A program made the position numbers and the translations under genes. 64,000 nucleotides of DNA, from contig OZ234501.1 in assembly GCA_965153455.1 (NCBI GenBank), positions 14,682,855 through 14,746,854 on the forward strand. Reading direction: 5' to 3'. The DNA comes from Sphagnum compactum (taxonomy: Eukaryota; Bryophyta; Sphagnopsida; Sphagnales). Of this stretch, positions 50,201 to 63,805 are shown piece by piece. The notes beneath the pieces were generated by a model. It saw only the letters and a program-made list of their open reading frames with translations, was not told where the DNA came from and did not search any database. Each line of letters starts with the position of its first letter. Position 1 is the first letter of the stretch.

Positions 50201-50993
50201 TCAAGATTCAGCAGCATTTTCTGGCAATCTATGATGATGACGATGATGATGATGAGGTCACAAAGATTCCTCTTGCTTGTCAAAGTTCATACACCTGCTC
50301 AAAGCAATCTGCATCATATATGACTCCTGCAAAGAGTCAAAGTACACATCTGAACTTCCTTCCATAGCTTTGTTAAAGAATTGCATAATGAACTTCACAA
50401 TCAATTCAATTGTGAAAAACAGGCTGAAGAAGATTATGATGATGATGATGTTGATAAGCAATAGACAACAAGAAGGAGACATCTACTCATGATGTTAACA
50501 GTCGGCTCTTTGATAAATTCAACGTCCTTGGATGCCATCCCAACTACATACTGATATTGCTGCAAAGGATCTGAACCTAGAAAGACACAAACACAGAGCG
50601 AGCGAGAGAGAGAGAGAGAGACACACACACACACACATACACACAGACAGAGTTACAGACCAAGAAAGCAATTCCGAGAAAGCATTCGAAAGCGCTTCAA
50701 GGCAGTGTGCGTCGTGAAATCGAGCGTCGTCGTCTTGCAACCCTAAAGCAGTCCGTCCGATCGTGATCACCTTCTCTGGGCCTGAGAACATCGTCTCCTC
50801 AAGATCTTGAGATTCCTTTTGTAATCAGATATTTCGCCAGCAATCCGACACACTTTGTTTCTGCAGCTGATGATCTCAATCCTGCCGGCTGCACTCGAGA
50901 AATAATCTCTTGTGTGTTCCTGTTCTGTGTTTGGGCGTGGAGACAGTAGAGGTAGATTTTTGTTCCGTTTGGAGAATTGGTTTTGAGGAGGCC
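47241..50993. other. Divergent spacer between UBC13 and the aminopeptidase gene
   Basis: 47241-47640 is GC-richer and should contain the UBC13 promoter and 5' UTR. 47700-49450 is AT-rich; a 110-codon minus-strand frame at 48704-49036 has no recognised family and is not called as a gene. 49986-50015 is a (GAGCCA)n repeat. GAT/ATG-rich patches lie at 50231-50255 and 50437-50455. 50600-50645 is (AG)n(AC)n. The last 300 bp are probably the aminopeptidase 5' UTR. Confidence 0.5.
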
Positions 50994-53900
50994 ATGGCAA
51001 GAGCTGCAGCGGTGGGCAGCTTGCTTTCTCATCATATCCCCGCCCCTTCTTGCAGCAGCAGCAGCAGCACAACGACCACAATTCGTTGCGCACTCGCATC
51101 ATCGCTCTCCTTCTCGTCATCCGTCCCACTTCCTGCTCAAGTCTTCATCATCCCGTCGTCCGCAAAGAAAATACCACGCAACAATAACGGAACAGCTTCT
51201 CTATCCTCAGCAGAGACTTTCTCCAGCAGGAACAGCATGCTGCTACTGGTTCCAAAATCGTCTCTGCTGCTTACTGACTCTAGCTTATCACCATCGTCAT
51301 CGCCATCATTATCGTCGTCGTCTTCTTCTTCCCCTTGTGTTGCATACTCTGGATTTGCGGCGTTGCACCTGAGTACGAATTTCACACAATTGCGTGGAAT
51401 GAGGAAATTGTTCTCAGGTCGGCAAGCTCACCGCACAATTGTGAGTGTTTACGCTCTCTCTGCCGATTCCTTCATCATCATATGAAGAAGAGATCAATCT
51501 TGTTGCAGTCCAAATCTCTCTGGCTCTTTGAGCTTGCATCGAGAGAGAGAAAGAGATCGAGCAGCTTGTTTTGCTAATTGTGTACTGCATTTAGAGGATC
51601 TTTGTGTGTTGCTGCTGTGTGTGTGCAGGGTTTCAAGGGGAAGACAACTGTGGCGGATGCTGCTGGTGGAGATTCAGTGGTGGCGGAACCAAGGTCCAAG
51701 AGAAGAGCTGCAAAGAAGGAGTTTACACCGGACCAAAAGCTTCTCGGACTTCGGAAGCTGTTTGACAGTGTCACCCCTGGGCAAAACCTGGATGCTTACA
51801 TTGTTCCTTCTGAAGATGCTCACCAGGTGCACTATCTTTGTGGGAAGCAAAATCTCTCTTCTTGTGATCTGTTTGATGTTTCTTTGAGGATCTTTTTTCA
51901 GGGGCATTCTTGTCTTCTTTTCCTGTCTCAATTGGGATTACAGTATGAAGCTGAAATGCATGATGTTTCTTTGTTTGGAATTAGGGTATTGCAAGTTGAT
52001 GCACATGTGGAACTGGCTCCATGAATGCAGAGTGAGTTCATGGCTGACTGCTACATGCGTCGGGGTTACATTTCAGCATTTACTGGAAGCGCAGGCACTG
52101 CTGTAGTGACCAAGGACAAAGCTGCTCTGTGGACTGACGGTCGCTACTTCCTCCAGGTCCTTTGTTTTCAAATGCATCTCATCATGTGTATGAAGAAGAT
52201 ATCTTTGATCACAATCACCATGGATTGATCACATATTTGGTCATGGGCATGAAGAAGATGTGTGTGATCACAATCACCATGGATTGATCACACATTTGGT
52301 CAGGGGTGTGAAGAAGATGTCAGTGATCACAATCACCATGGATTGATCATACATTTGGTCATGTGGGTGAAGCTGTCTGTAATCACAATCACTTCAGAAT
52401 GATCATAATTTTTGTCATGTGTGTTTGAAGATGTCTGTGATCACAATCACTTCGGATGGGTCATAAGTTTGGTCATGTGTGTTTGAATATGTCTGCAATT
52501 GCAATCACTGGAGATCAATCAATCATACATTGGGTCATCTGTGATAACAATCACCACAGATCGATCTTATATCTGATGTCTGTGATTACAATCAGTGGCG
52601 ATCAATCAATCATATGTTGGGTCATCTGCACTTGAAGATGTCTATGACCACATTCACCACAGATTGATCTTTATATTTGGTCATGTGCACAAAGATTGAT
52701 GTATGTGTTCATAATCACCAGGGATCAATCATACATCTGGTCATGTGCGCTTGAATATGTCTGTAATCAGCAGAGATCGATCAAACAATAGTAACAGCAA
52801 TCCCAGATGAGTTCATTCAGATTCAAGCTCAAGTTTCTGGGTCTGTTTAGATGACGAGGGTTCTTTCATTTTATACTGAAACACGGAAGTAAACCCACTC
52901 TTACAAACATGTTTTCTCATGAGCTTGCACCTTGTGCACATATTGATGGTTTTCATATTAGGAGTTGTTGGAACTTATGTGAGAGACTGAAGTGGCATGC
53001 AGGCTGAGGGTCAGTTAGGCCCAGAGTGGACTCTGATGCGGGCAGGCACACCTGGGGTGCCATCAGTGAATGAATGGTTGAAGGAGACACTTCCTCAGGG
53101 TGCCAGGATTGGGATTGATCCGGTAATTGGCATTACTTTGTTGCATGTTTTCAATCTTGCTGATAATTATCAAGACACAAGGTGTGATTTGTAGGAAACT
53201 ATCATACATAACATTCTTGTTCTCTGAATCCTCCATCAAGTCTCAGATACTATGGAAGATTTTGCATGGAAGTTTGTCTTCAGCAACTGATGGTTTGTAG
53301 ACAACAGAATGGAAATGCTTCCTGAATATTAAATCCACGAAAGAAGAAAGGTATTTTGCTTCTCAATGGCATATGACACTATTGCAAGAGTCTACTGAGC
53401 TTGTGTATTTTGTGAACAGTTTCTGTTTTCGTCTGATGCAGGTGACGAATTGAAGAATGTACTTGCTGGAAAGGACCAGGAACTTGTGCTGGTGTATGAG
53501 AGCAACCTGGTGGACCAAGTCTGGGGAGATGCAAGGCCCAGTCCTCCTTCTGCCCCTTTGCGAGTGCATGATCTGAAATATGCTGGTGTGGATGTTGTCA
53601 CAAAGCTTGCTAGTCTGCGGAAGGAGTTGGGTGGTGCAGGAGCAACAGCAATCGTTATCACCATGCTTGATGAAGTTGCTTGGTTGTTGAACTTGGTACT
53701 TTCTGTATACATGAGCTGACTCATTGCAGCAGCTTCAAACAACCCTTCAACCCAAAGTTAACAGCAGAAAGAAGTTGATGTGTTTGCCACTTCTTGTTGA
53801 CCTTGGAAATATAAGAATTTCAAGCATGCTGAGACATGGTGAAGAATCCTGAAGTTGCAGATGTGAATATGTGCAGAGAGGAGGTGATGTTCCACATTCA

Positions 53901-56754
53901 CCAGTAGCGTATGCTTATGTGGTAGTGGAACTTGAGACAGCTTTTCTCTTTGTTGAAGACTCCAAAGTCACTCCTGAAGTTGCTGCCCATTTGCGGGAAG
54001 CTGGTGTATCTGTGAAGCCCTACACAGCATTGATTTCTGACATCAAAAGGTAAGAGTAAGTCAGCATCCTTGTATCAGTTTTGGAATTGTTGGCTTGTGG
54101 AAGGAGTTAACTATCAGATGGTGTTGTTCAGATTAGCAGAAGATGGAGCAAAACTGTGGCTGGATGGATCCCGAGTGAGTGTGGCCATCAAGAATGCATT
54201 TAGTGATGCCTGTCTGGAGTATTATGAGAATCTTGCAAGTGCGAGGTCCCATGTGGCAGATGGCAACGAGGCAACAGAGGCAAATGGGCCAGCAGCTTTG
54301 CACAGAGCTTCTCCTGTTGGTCTTGTGAAGGCTATTAAGAATGCTGCAGAGCTTGATGGAATGCGACAAGCTCATCTTCGGTAATTGTCCTGTTCTCATT
54401 GTCTTTTGTGGCACCTCCATTTTTTTGTTTTGTTTTTTCTTCTCTGGTGATGGTCTAATATTTTTGAGTGACATACACTGATGGGTTGTCAAGAGTCCTA
54501 CAGTTGTATATAGTGCTGTTTAACACTCTTCACCTTCTATAGAGAAGTGTGGTATGAAGTAGGAAAAAATGGCTCTTACTTCACAGTAACTGTAGCATCT
54601 TGGCCTCCTTCATCTGTTGTACAGGGATGCAGCTGCACTTGCAGAGTTTTGGGCATGGTTAGAGCATAAGATTGTACTCGAAAAACAAGCTATTTCAGAG
54701 GTTGAGGTAGCTAATGAGCTGGAGCAGTTTCGTGCAAATCAATTTGGTTTCTTGGACACAAGCTTTGACACGATCAGCGGTCTCTCACATTCCCATTCTG
54801 ATTTTTAAACGTTGTAGGAGTGACTTTTGAAGCTTTGTCATTGAGTGCCTGGAGCATTGGAGCATTGCATGATTGATTGCCTTCTGTAGTATGACAATCT
54901 GATGAAAGCAAAACTGATCCGATGCTGCACACAGGGTCAGGTGCCAATGGTGCAATTGTACACTACAGGGCTGAGGAGGGGACATGTGGTCAAGTGGACA
55001 ACCAGAAGCTCTTCTTGTTGGACAGTGGAGCACAGTATGTGGATGGAACTACAGACATAACTCGCACAGTTCACTTCGGAACTCCAAGTCCCCGCCAGAA
55101 AGAGTGCTTCACTCGTGTTTTACAGGTCCTTTACATCTTGTATTGCTTCAACCTCATTATTCACTCTTCTTTCATCATAGTCATCATATGATTTTTGGTA
55201 TAAATCTACAGCTCTTTTTTGATCTTGTTGAGCTGCTTTGAACTTCTGCTTGTGAGTGACCTGTTTCTGAAGCCTTTTCCATTGCAGGGTCATATAGGAG
55301 TAGACACAGCAGTGTTTCCTGAAAATACTCCAGGGTTTGTGCTGGATGTATTTGCAAGGTCTTCTCTGTGGAAAATTGGCCTGGATTATCGCCATGGTAT
55401 TGTACTGCTTGATTATCTGGTTTCCTTGTTACTTAAAGACCTATCTGTTTGAATTTGTACCTTATAAAAGAACCACTGAAAGTTGTGAAAGTTGAACTTG
55501 CAGCCGCCTTGGACAGAATTTCTAGGTGAAAAACAAACACCAAAGAGAAGTGGCAGTGGATGATGACTAGTAAATGATTTGTGGCAGGGACTGGTCATGG
55601 AGTAGGGGCTGCATTGAATGTACATGAGGGGCCACAGAGTGTGAGTGCACGCTATGGCAACATGACAGGATTACAAGCAGGGATGGTGATCAGTAATGAG
55701 CCTGGCTATTATGAAGACCGTGCTTTTGGCATCCGTATTGAGGTATGCATGCACCCACCCTTTTTTTTCCTGACTCTTGAGTTGTCCCCTCAAATGGTGC
55801 CAATGATTGCCATTGTTTCTCTTCTATGATCTATTTATGTCTGTCTCTATCTACTAAAATGAAATCTGTTCTTTTTGTGCTCAGAATCTATTAGTCATAC
55901 GAGAGGAGGAAACAGCAAATCGTTATGGAGGAGTTACATTTCTTGGATTTGAGCGCCTATCATTTGTACCCATCCAGGTATTTTGCACCCTTATTTACAG
56001 TAAATGGTTTGTTGCAGGTCAATTGTGTTTGCACTGGTACTGAGAGAAGAGCTTGCAGTTGTTTTGGTGTTGTCATGATCTTTAGTATTTTGCAAATCAC
56101 AACTTGTTATTCTTGTTGCAAGAGTTGGCACATCTAAACATATGTTTATCTTCTGTGAATGCAGACCAAGTTATTAGATCTGCAATTAATGTCCGATGAA
56201 GAAATTAACTGGTTGAATGACTACCATGCAGAAGTTTGGAACAAGGTAAGATGCATGTCATCCCTTGTGCCCCAACAAATATTGCTCTTTGAATTGTATT
56301 GTGAAAAGGCTGTTGTGACTGAGTCTTTGCATTGCCTCTGGAATGCAACAGAAACTCAGGACTCAGTTTTTCTGTGACGGTTTGCCTAAAATTTTGGGTG
56401 GATCACACATTATACACTTATCTACACCCAGCATTCAGTGCTGATGAAGTTGGTGGGTAGTCATAGCAGCTCCTCACTGCTATTCATGATGAAGGTGATG
56501 GTCTGACACTTTGTGAGTGATTCTCATAAGGTTATGACTGCACTCATGATGACGTTACCTTCAAATTGTTGTGCAGATTTCTCTGTAATTTCATAGATAG
56601 GTGAACAGAGTGTGGTCAAATAACCGAGTTCTTGCTACAGGTTTCGCCATTGGTTAAAGACGATGCTAAGATATGGTTGCAAAGGAACACAAGACCAATC
56701 TCAAGATCAGGTGGGCCAGCATTATCAGAGGAGTTGGCAGCAGTTTCTAAGTAA
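50994..56754 (+). CDS. Xaa-Pro aminopeptidase P, probable plastid form
   Basis: Fourteen exons: 50994-51440, 51629-51826, 52031-52156, 53003-53122, 53420-53695, 53877-54049, 54132-54380, 54625-54779, 54935-55125, 55288-55396, 55588-55742, 55885-55977, 56165-56245, 56641-56754. All introns are GT-AG and phases agree, giving 828 residues. Residues 1-150 are Ser-rich with few acids and resemble a chloroplast transit peptide. Creatinase-like N-terminal modules follow ([39 protein letters not shown]). The C-terminal pita-bread domain keeps all metal ligands: Asp611 and Asp622 ([18 protein letters not shown]), His685 (GTGHGVG), Glu719 (SNEPGYYED), Glu733 (IRIE), with His694 as likely proton shuttle. 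The M24B enzyme removes an N-terminal residue before proline using two metal ions, usually Mn. The only plausible ATG has a strong context (GCCATGG). Plastid targeting is inferred. Confidence 0.93.
52185..52800. repeat. 59-bp minisatellite in intron 3 of the aminopeptidase gene
   Basis: Roughly ten degenerate units of the pattern GTGATCACAATCACCATGGATTGATCA...TTTGGTCATG. The first three are nearly identical and start at 52207, 52266 and 52325, a period of exactly 59. Divergence increases towards the 3' end. Units contain the palindrome TGATCA several times. The array fills most of an 846-bp intron. Confidence 0.85.
56485..56600. repeat. Dispersed repeat, copy 2 (last intron of the aminopeptidase gene)
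   Basis: Similar to 25742-25850; shared blocks TCTGACACTTTGTGA, GGTTATGACT and TACCTTCAAATTGTTGT are collinear. It lies in intron 13, 40-155 bp upstream of the last acceptor. Confidence 0.6.
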
Positions 56755-57667
56755 CAACAATTTGGAATGCCAGAAGTGGAGGACCAGTTTTAGTTCACAA
56801 ACATGTAGTTTCAATATGGTTAGTTACAAGCAGAATTGTGATGCACAGTTATCAATACTGCAATGTACTTGTACTGAACCCAACTTCGTATTTTCATGTC
56901 CAAGTGATTAGCCATGAAGAAAATCAGCACCATGCTGTGGTGCACGCATTCTTTCTAGCAGGAATCTCTTTCAAATTTTCACACAGCTGGTTTACAAGCT
57001 GGAAGTTGTCATGATTACAAGCGTTGTCGATGAGTTTGTGAATCAAAGTTTTCTTTCATGTTTGCTGCAACTGCAGGAAACTCAATGAGCAACACCAAAA
57101 CACTTGTAAACCATGTTCTATGAGCTCCCCCAATAATCCTACATAGTTGATATGAGATGAAAACTTCACTTTGACTTTACCCTGTTGTGCATTACCAGTG
57201 ATGATCAATTGATGAAAAAAATGAATTGATTTTGTGGAAATCAGGTTTCCTCCAAATGAAATTATTGCATGCAAATTTATTTGAATTCAATTTAATTCAA
57301 TTTAGATTCTTAAATTTAATTCAAAATTCTGAATTTAATTCAAATACACTGAATAGAATTTTCAATTCAATCAAAGGGAAATGGGATGCAAATTGGTATA
57401 AAAAATATTGAAATTGGGTCACATAGCTCACTAAATTGGCCTTGATCGCACTGAATAATCTGAAACATTTTGTAAATCTCCATGCAAAAGACAAAGCCTA
57501 TTTGCACTAAACATGCAACTCTCTTGTCTCTCCTTAGAACAATGAACAAGTATAAGAAAACAAAGAAGTACAAAATGACACGACAAGAAAGCAATGACTT
57601 TCATGAAAAAGGTTGATAAAATTGAAAAGCAAAAAAGAACCTCTAGTTTTCCGTACATGTGGTGCAC

Positions 57668-57850
57668 TTATGTAAGTGAAAAGAATAGAACTTCTTTGGA
57701 CCTCCGAATCCACTTTGCAAACTAAACCAAAACAAAATTTTATCTCTAATGATCTATCCATGTGGTTAACCCATGCATGTGAAAAGAATGAAACTCTTTT
57801 TGAACCTCCAGGACCACCTTGCAAACTAAACCACAACAAAAGTTTTGTGG
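57668..57850. repeat. Tandem duplication with 103-bp period
   Basis: GTGAAAAGAAT recurs at 57676 and 57779, followed in both by GAAACTC/AGAACTTC variants, ACCTCC and TTGCAAACTAAACCA. Two units, about 80% alike. Confidence 0.65.
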
Positions 57851-60020
57851 CCAAAGGAAGAGGGAGGAATGAAGACTTCCCATTTGAACAACAAAATCAA
57901 TCATACTTCTTTATCTCTCTTTAGTGTAATGAGAACATAAGACAAAGGTGTAAACGTAATAAAACATAATTCTAAAACACATTTTGGATCGACACGCTAT
58001 GAATTTACTCTCATAAGTTATCATGGCCTATCTTAATTATTTCACAACATAACAATCCTCTCCACATTCCATTCTAGTTTCGCATAGCAAGGTTCCCTTA
58101 TTATATTCCACCAAACAAGAAGAACCATACTTTTCCCAATTTGCATCTCCCATGAATCCCACCATATTTCAACTATTCATGTCAAGAATTATAGTAAGAA
58201 ATTTGTAAAACCTTCCCCAATCTCTACCTTTCCCTGAAAGTTCAAAGAAGAAAAGAAAACCTTCGTATAAAATTCCTTCATGTAGACTTCCCAATTCCCC
58301 ACATTTTGGTTATGCAACTTTTGAAGTTTCCACCATAATAGATCTCACTTCCCATTCATTTCCAAATCTCAAAAAATAGAAACCAAAATAATCTCAAATA
58401 TACAAATTTTAAGGTTGTGAAACAAATTTGGGCTAGCTCTCAAATTCTCTACAAACTTTCATCATTTCCAAATGTGCCTATATTCTGAAACATTTGACTA
58501 ACTTCATGTGTCCAATCTAATCCTCCATAAGTAGTGGAAAAGTTATGGAAAAAACTTCGACCCTAAACACAAGGCTCTACCATCATCCTCCTACACACAA
58601 AAAAACATCAAACTACTAAAAGCTTGAAGGAAATATGGTTAGCTTTCCAAAACTAGAATGTGCCCCTCTCTAGTATTCCACTTCATCTTAACTCCTTGCT
58701 ACATATTAATAATCTTCACATCATAACTTGCATTCAACAAACCACACGCACCCAAAGGCTAAAGATTTGCCTTGTGACACACACCAACATCCCACTATTG
58801 CAAACTCCTTGAAAAACAATGAACAAAAAAAAATCACTTGCAACAAACAATGAACACAATGTAAATAAGTTCGATTAAACCTTCATGCTTCACATGATGG
58901 AAACTGTCAAAAGTTACTTTCTACCTATCATCATCATATGCAACTCTTCATCCATTAAATTAAATCTTCATCCATCCAATAGATTTTAGATGCAATTTGA
59001 TGCCACAATTTGCCTCTAGTGTTCTCTCTGCGCGGCTCACCCATGTAAGCAATAAAACTACTTTTGGAGCTTCACAATCACCCATGACCCAAAATAAAAA
59101 AGAAAATGCTCGCAACCCTATTTACCCAGTTTTAATTTTTTTTTAAAAATCACACCACCCCCCCTTTTCCAAAAGAAAAATATCCTATGCATTTGGCATC
59201 TCCTCATTGGCTGAGCATGATTTTGATTCTTAAATTTGTTGGCCACCATTTTTGCCGCTCACTAATGGCAAGGGCACTAATAAGCGTACATAGTGAAATT
59301 TAGAATCAAGCAAAGCTTGTTATTCCAATTGACAACTTCACATTCTTAGATTGAAACTTTGCAGAAAAACCACATGTTGGAAATCACAATGATCTCTTGC
59401 TAATTTCTTTTGAATCTTTTTTACTTGTTATAGTTTAGTCTAGCAACAATCTAATCCCATTGCAATTTTTGCACAAACATACAAAAAGATAATAAAAAAG
59501 AGAAACAAGTAATTAAATGCAAGTCAAGTTCATGAACAAAAAGCTTTTCTTAACCCAAAAAAATTTGCAAAAATGCACAATAAAGATGTAGCAGGGTCTT
59601 ATGCTGCAAACATGAGGGAGGATTGTTCATAACCTTTCTAAATTACATGGATGGATGTGATCTTTTGGGCTCCAGAATCAAAGAAATTTTTTCAATAAGC
59701 TTCAAATTAACTTATTTATTTATTTATTTATTTATATATTCCAATTAACTAATATGGGTATAAAAGTCATATAGAGTTGAATCATGGAATCTAGTTACTA
59801 CTGGACAAAACAGAATTCATAAATGCTAATAATATATAACTACACACCCAGTTGTCCATTTCTACTGGACCCCCAAGTCACAGGGCTGAATGAGGTGGGG
59901 TTGGCTTGCTCCTTCTTTGCCTAATATATATACTTTACTTTGGAAACTATGGGGGCCAAAATGTCTGATGATTGTGGGTGGACCCCAATTGTCTTACACA
60001 AACTTCCTTTTCTTCTCTTC

Positions 60021-60025
<5 letters not shown>

Positions 60026-60066
<41 letters not shown>
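60026..60066. repeat. (TC)n microsatellite
   Basis: An uninterrupted CT dinucleotide run of about 20 units. Confidence 0.95.
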
Positions 60067-60068
<2 letters not shown>

Positions 60069-60776
60069 ATTTCTTAAGAACAGCTAGCCTATTTCTGCCT
60101 CCCCAAAACTGCAGTCTGAGATTTTGTGTACAAGTGTCTCAGACAGATCTCCAAAAGAAAACCATTTTCAGTATCCAATGCTTGAGTTCAACATTTGTTT
60201 ATTTTATTTTATTATTATTATTATTATTATTTTCCTTCAGCTTGGTTTCATTCTTTATTTGGTTCATCATCAAAACACTTTTCTAGTACCTTTTAAAGTG
60301 TCCTCAACTCTACTAGTACTTACTACTACCCCTTTGATGAGATGACATTCACCTGCAGACTTTCCCAGTGTTGTTTTTTGTGGTAGAATATTTAATAGTA
60401 ACAATGGGGGTTTGTCACTCACTCTGTGTCCTTGCCATTTTTACATTAAAAAGTATCTTAAGGCAAAAAAGAAAAATTATGGAAATTCATATAATATTTC
60501 ACCATGCAAAATTATAATCTTAAGAAAAATCCCTCTAAAAGAAACCAAAAATCCTTTAAGATGTCATAACACTACAACTAATCTCAAGTTTGAGCACAAG
60601 CCAAAATATCATCTTTTTCAAAAATGCTCATAATAAAAATAGACCTATTATTATTTATTATTACCTAGTATGGGCCAAAATCCCTTAAGCTACTATATAT
60701 ACTCTATAATGAATGTAAACCCATTATCCTTGCCTACCAAGGCAAGGCCAACAAAATCTACTAGCTACTGTGGGTT

Positions 60777-60813
60777 TGCCTGCCTGCCTGCCTGACTGCC
60801 TGCCTGCCTGCTG
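60777..60813. repeat. (CCTG)n microsatellite
   Basis: Nine CCTG-type units with one variant (GACTG). A shorter CCTG run recurs at 61382-61395. Confidence 0.9.
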
Positions 60814-63672
60814 CAAAGCTTTTCTTGTTGGAGTGTTCTTTTCATTCAATGCTGCTGTGTGTGTGTTTTGTTTGCCTGGCAGCAATGTTAAAGAACCAAT
60901 GCAGCTGTTGCTCATAGAGAAACTTGGGTGACCTAAATTTAACACACAAAAAGCATCAAAGTGTGAACTAGCTAGCTAAGCTATTGACCCACATGAGTTT
61001 CACTTCTAGCATGGCTTTCTGAACTCTAGAAGAAGGTAGAAATCACTACTACGACCACCACCACCACCACCACCACTCTTCTCTTCTCTTCTTCTTGGAT
61101 TCTCTCACCAAAGGGGTTTATAAAATTTTATAATGCCTGTTGTACCATAATTTGCATAGCAGGTTCTTCGTAGGGTCTCTGCCAAATGATTATTTCATTT
61201 TGAAGATTTCCTTTTGACAAATGGAATATTCCTGATCATTCCAAAAGATACTTCATTTTTTATTACCCAAAAAAAAAAAAAAACTTTGAGAAATTTTATT
61301 ATTATTATTATTATTATCATTAATATTATTGGCAAATTTTCAGCATGTCTAAAACTAATATAATTTATGTATGTCAAAAAAGCCTGCCTGCCTGCCCATT
61401 CAAACTAGGGTAACTCAGTTGCATAACATAACCCCATCATGTGTTTCATGTTTTTTAAGTTGTTTCATGCTTTCGGTTGTTCAGATCCACGGTTGACAAA
61501 TATGAACCTTTTTTCTACATGAAATAATAATGGAGCCATTTCATGAGTGTTTCATTGAAGTTCATTCATGTACAGTCGTACAGCAGAAGTGAAGTGGTGG
61601 GTGCTTTGAGTAAGCACTAAGCTTCTTCTTTACCCATCATCATTTTGAACATGGAATACAACAACAATTGAGTCGGGGGTTTGGTTTCTCACTTCGTATG
61701 AATGAAGAAGTGTGCTTGCAATAATAACCCTGAGAGACTAACTAATACACAGGTGTCAAAAAAGACAACAAACGGTTCATTCACTGCAACAATGTCCCTT
61801 TTACAACTTTGCTTGTGTCATGTTTTCTCTTCTCATTGATATTTATTTCAAAGTCCCATACATACATACATACGTACATAAATATAAGTACATTATGTTT
61901 ATATTGACTTTAAAACTTTGATTGATTCCGTGAGTGAGTGGGTTGTGTTCATCCAATCTTTTTTCTGCACTATTTTTGCATTTTTTAAATTTTCTTTTGC
62001 TTCAAGGTTTGGATCAGTGTCGGCTGGGTACCCACTGGAATGCTCATTTTGGTTTGTATGATTCAAACTGGAATTGGGTCTGGTTTTCAAATTTGGAATT
62101 GGAATTGGATTTTTATTTTATTTTGAAAGAAATGAACGTGGAACCTAAGTTTCTGATTTTATTTTATGTGTGGGAAACAGAACTGGAATCAAGATACATG
62201 TTTTTTTGAAAAATGAAAAGTGACTAGAATCAGGGTTTAATCTGGTTCAAGTTTTCAAAAAACTGAAACCCTGATTTCGATTTTGGTCCAATTTTTGTAC
62301 TATTACAAAATGTGGGTGCAGTTCACTGGTCCTAATTCAATGGGCCGGTGAATTCATTGTATTCTTACTAAGTCTTGTTCATTCTGACCAATGAATTCAT
62401 TCAAAATCCAGTGAAATCATGCATTTTGTTGCAATGTTGATAAAGAAATTTATGTTCTGACTATAGTTCCGATGGTTCCAGGACCCTTTAATTTTCCCCC
62501 AAGAAAATTTATTTTCAGAAATTTTGGTTTCAGTTCCAGTTTCAATTCCACAATCATGTCTGAGTTTGATTCATACATGTATATAAAACCCAACTGAATA
62601 ATTTTAGAGTAAGGGGTAACACCCGTCATTTGATTCATTTAGGTAGGCAATAATAACCCAAGACCTAACCCCAAACCCAACCCAAGAAAAACCATGGTCA
62701 ACTAGATCCGGCCTAAGACTAGCCCACAAATGTGAAGGTTTGTTTCTTTTTTTGGGGTCAACAAGTTCTTTAAATTATTTTGTGAGCTTAATTGTACATG
62801 TAATGGCTTAGCTTATGATTTCTTGAATTTAATAATAACCCAAGATGTGAAAAAAATTAAAATATTGAAACCAGGCCCACAAGATGATTTAGCCAAATTT
62901 GGCTACAAAAAAAATATGAAGGTCAAAACTAGAAACATTTCTGGACCTTTCTATTTTCCATCTAGTAGAATGTTGATGATTTGGGCCCCAAAACAAGTCT
63001 AAATTTAAAGAGCAAGAACCCAGAAAAGCACTGATTTGTGACCAGTTTGAATTATTCTTTTTGTTCAGGTTACTAAATTTCCATTTACTTGATTTTTAAT
63101 TTTTAATTTTTTTTCCTATATTTTTTAGATAAATTTTAATATATTTAAATTTTTAAAAAAGAAAAAAAAGAGAAAAACTCCATACCAAGACCAGTCCTGA
63201 TATGTTTAAAAGTGGATATATACCAAGTCCAATATGGTTTGGACTTAATGCGAAAAACTGATACTAGTGTATTATTATTAAGGCCAGTTCAAAGGTACCT
63301 ATTGTTAAGGTCCATTAAAATAATTTATTAATTAATTTAAAAATGGGGGTGCCTCCCAAGTTCCCCTTTTTTTTTTCTTTTTTTCTTGGAATAACCATTT
63401 TGATTGACCCATCACAAATAAAAATTGAAATAATTTTTTAAAATTTTCTTTTTAAATAACTACTGAAACTTTGGAACTCTGCAAAATAGGAGTTTGTGTA
63501 GTGAGATCTCCCCCATTTTTGGCCCTCAACTAATATACCTCTTCCTACGAGGATGGGTGCCTACACCTACCTATTAAGGGCCTAGGAGACAATATTTAGG
63601 ACAATTACCTCAACTGAGTTAATATTGGGTTTCACCTTGGTAACCAATTCTGTAGGAAATAGGTCTCACATA

Positions 63673-63805
63673 TAGGTAGGTAGGTAGGAAAATGGGTAAT
63701 TACTAGGTAACTAGATGGTTTATACATAGGTAATGGCTATTTTTACTACCTACCTACCTACCTACTAACAACCTGCTTGTGGGTTGTTAGTTAGTAGGTA
63801 GGTAG
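63673..63805. repeat. GTAG/CTAC tetranucleotide runs forming a hairpin
   Basis: A GTAG run at 63673-63688. Then CTACCTACC...ACTAACAACC (63746-63773) faces its reverse complement GGGTTGTTAG...GTAGGTAG (63781-63805) across a loop of about 7 nt, which makes a stem of about 24 bp with a small bulge. Confidence 0.75.

Noticed and set aside
52185-52800. Regularly spaced repeats that could be mistaken for a CRISPR array
   Set aside because: Units are contiguous and degenerate with no unique spacers, inside a spliced plant intron.
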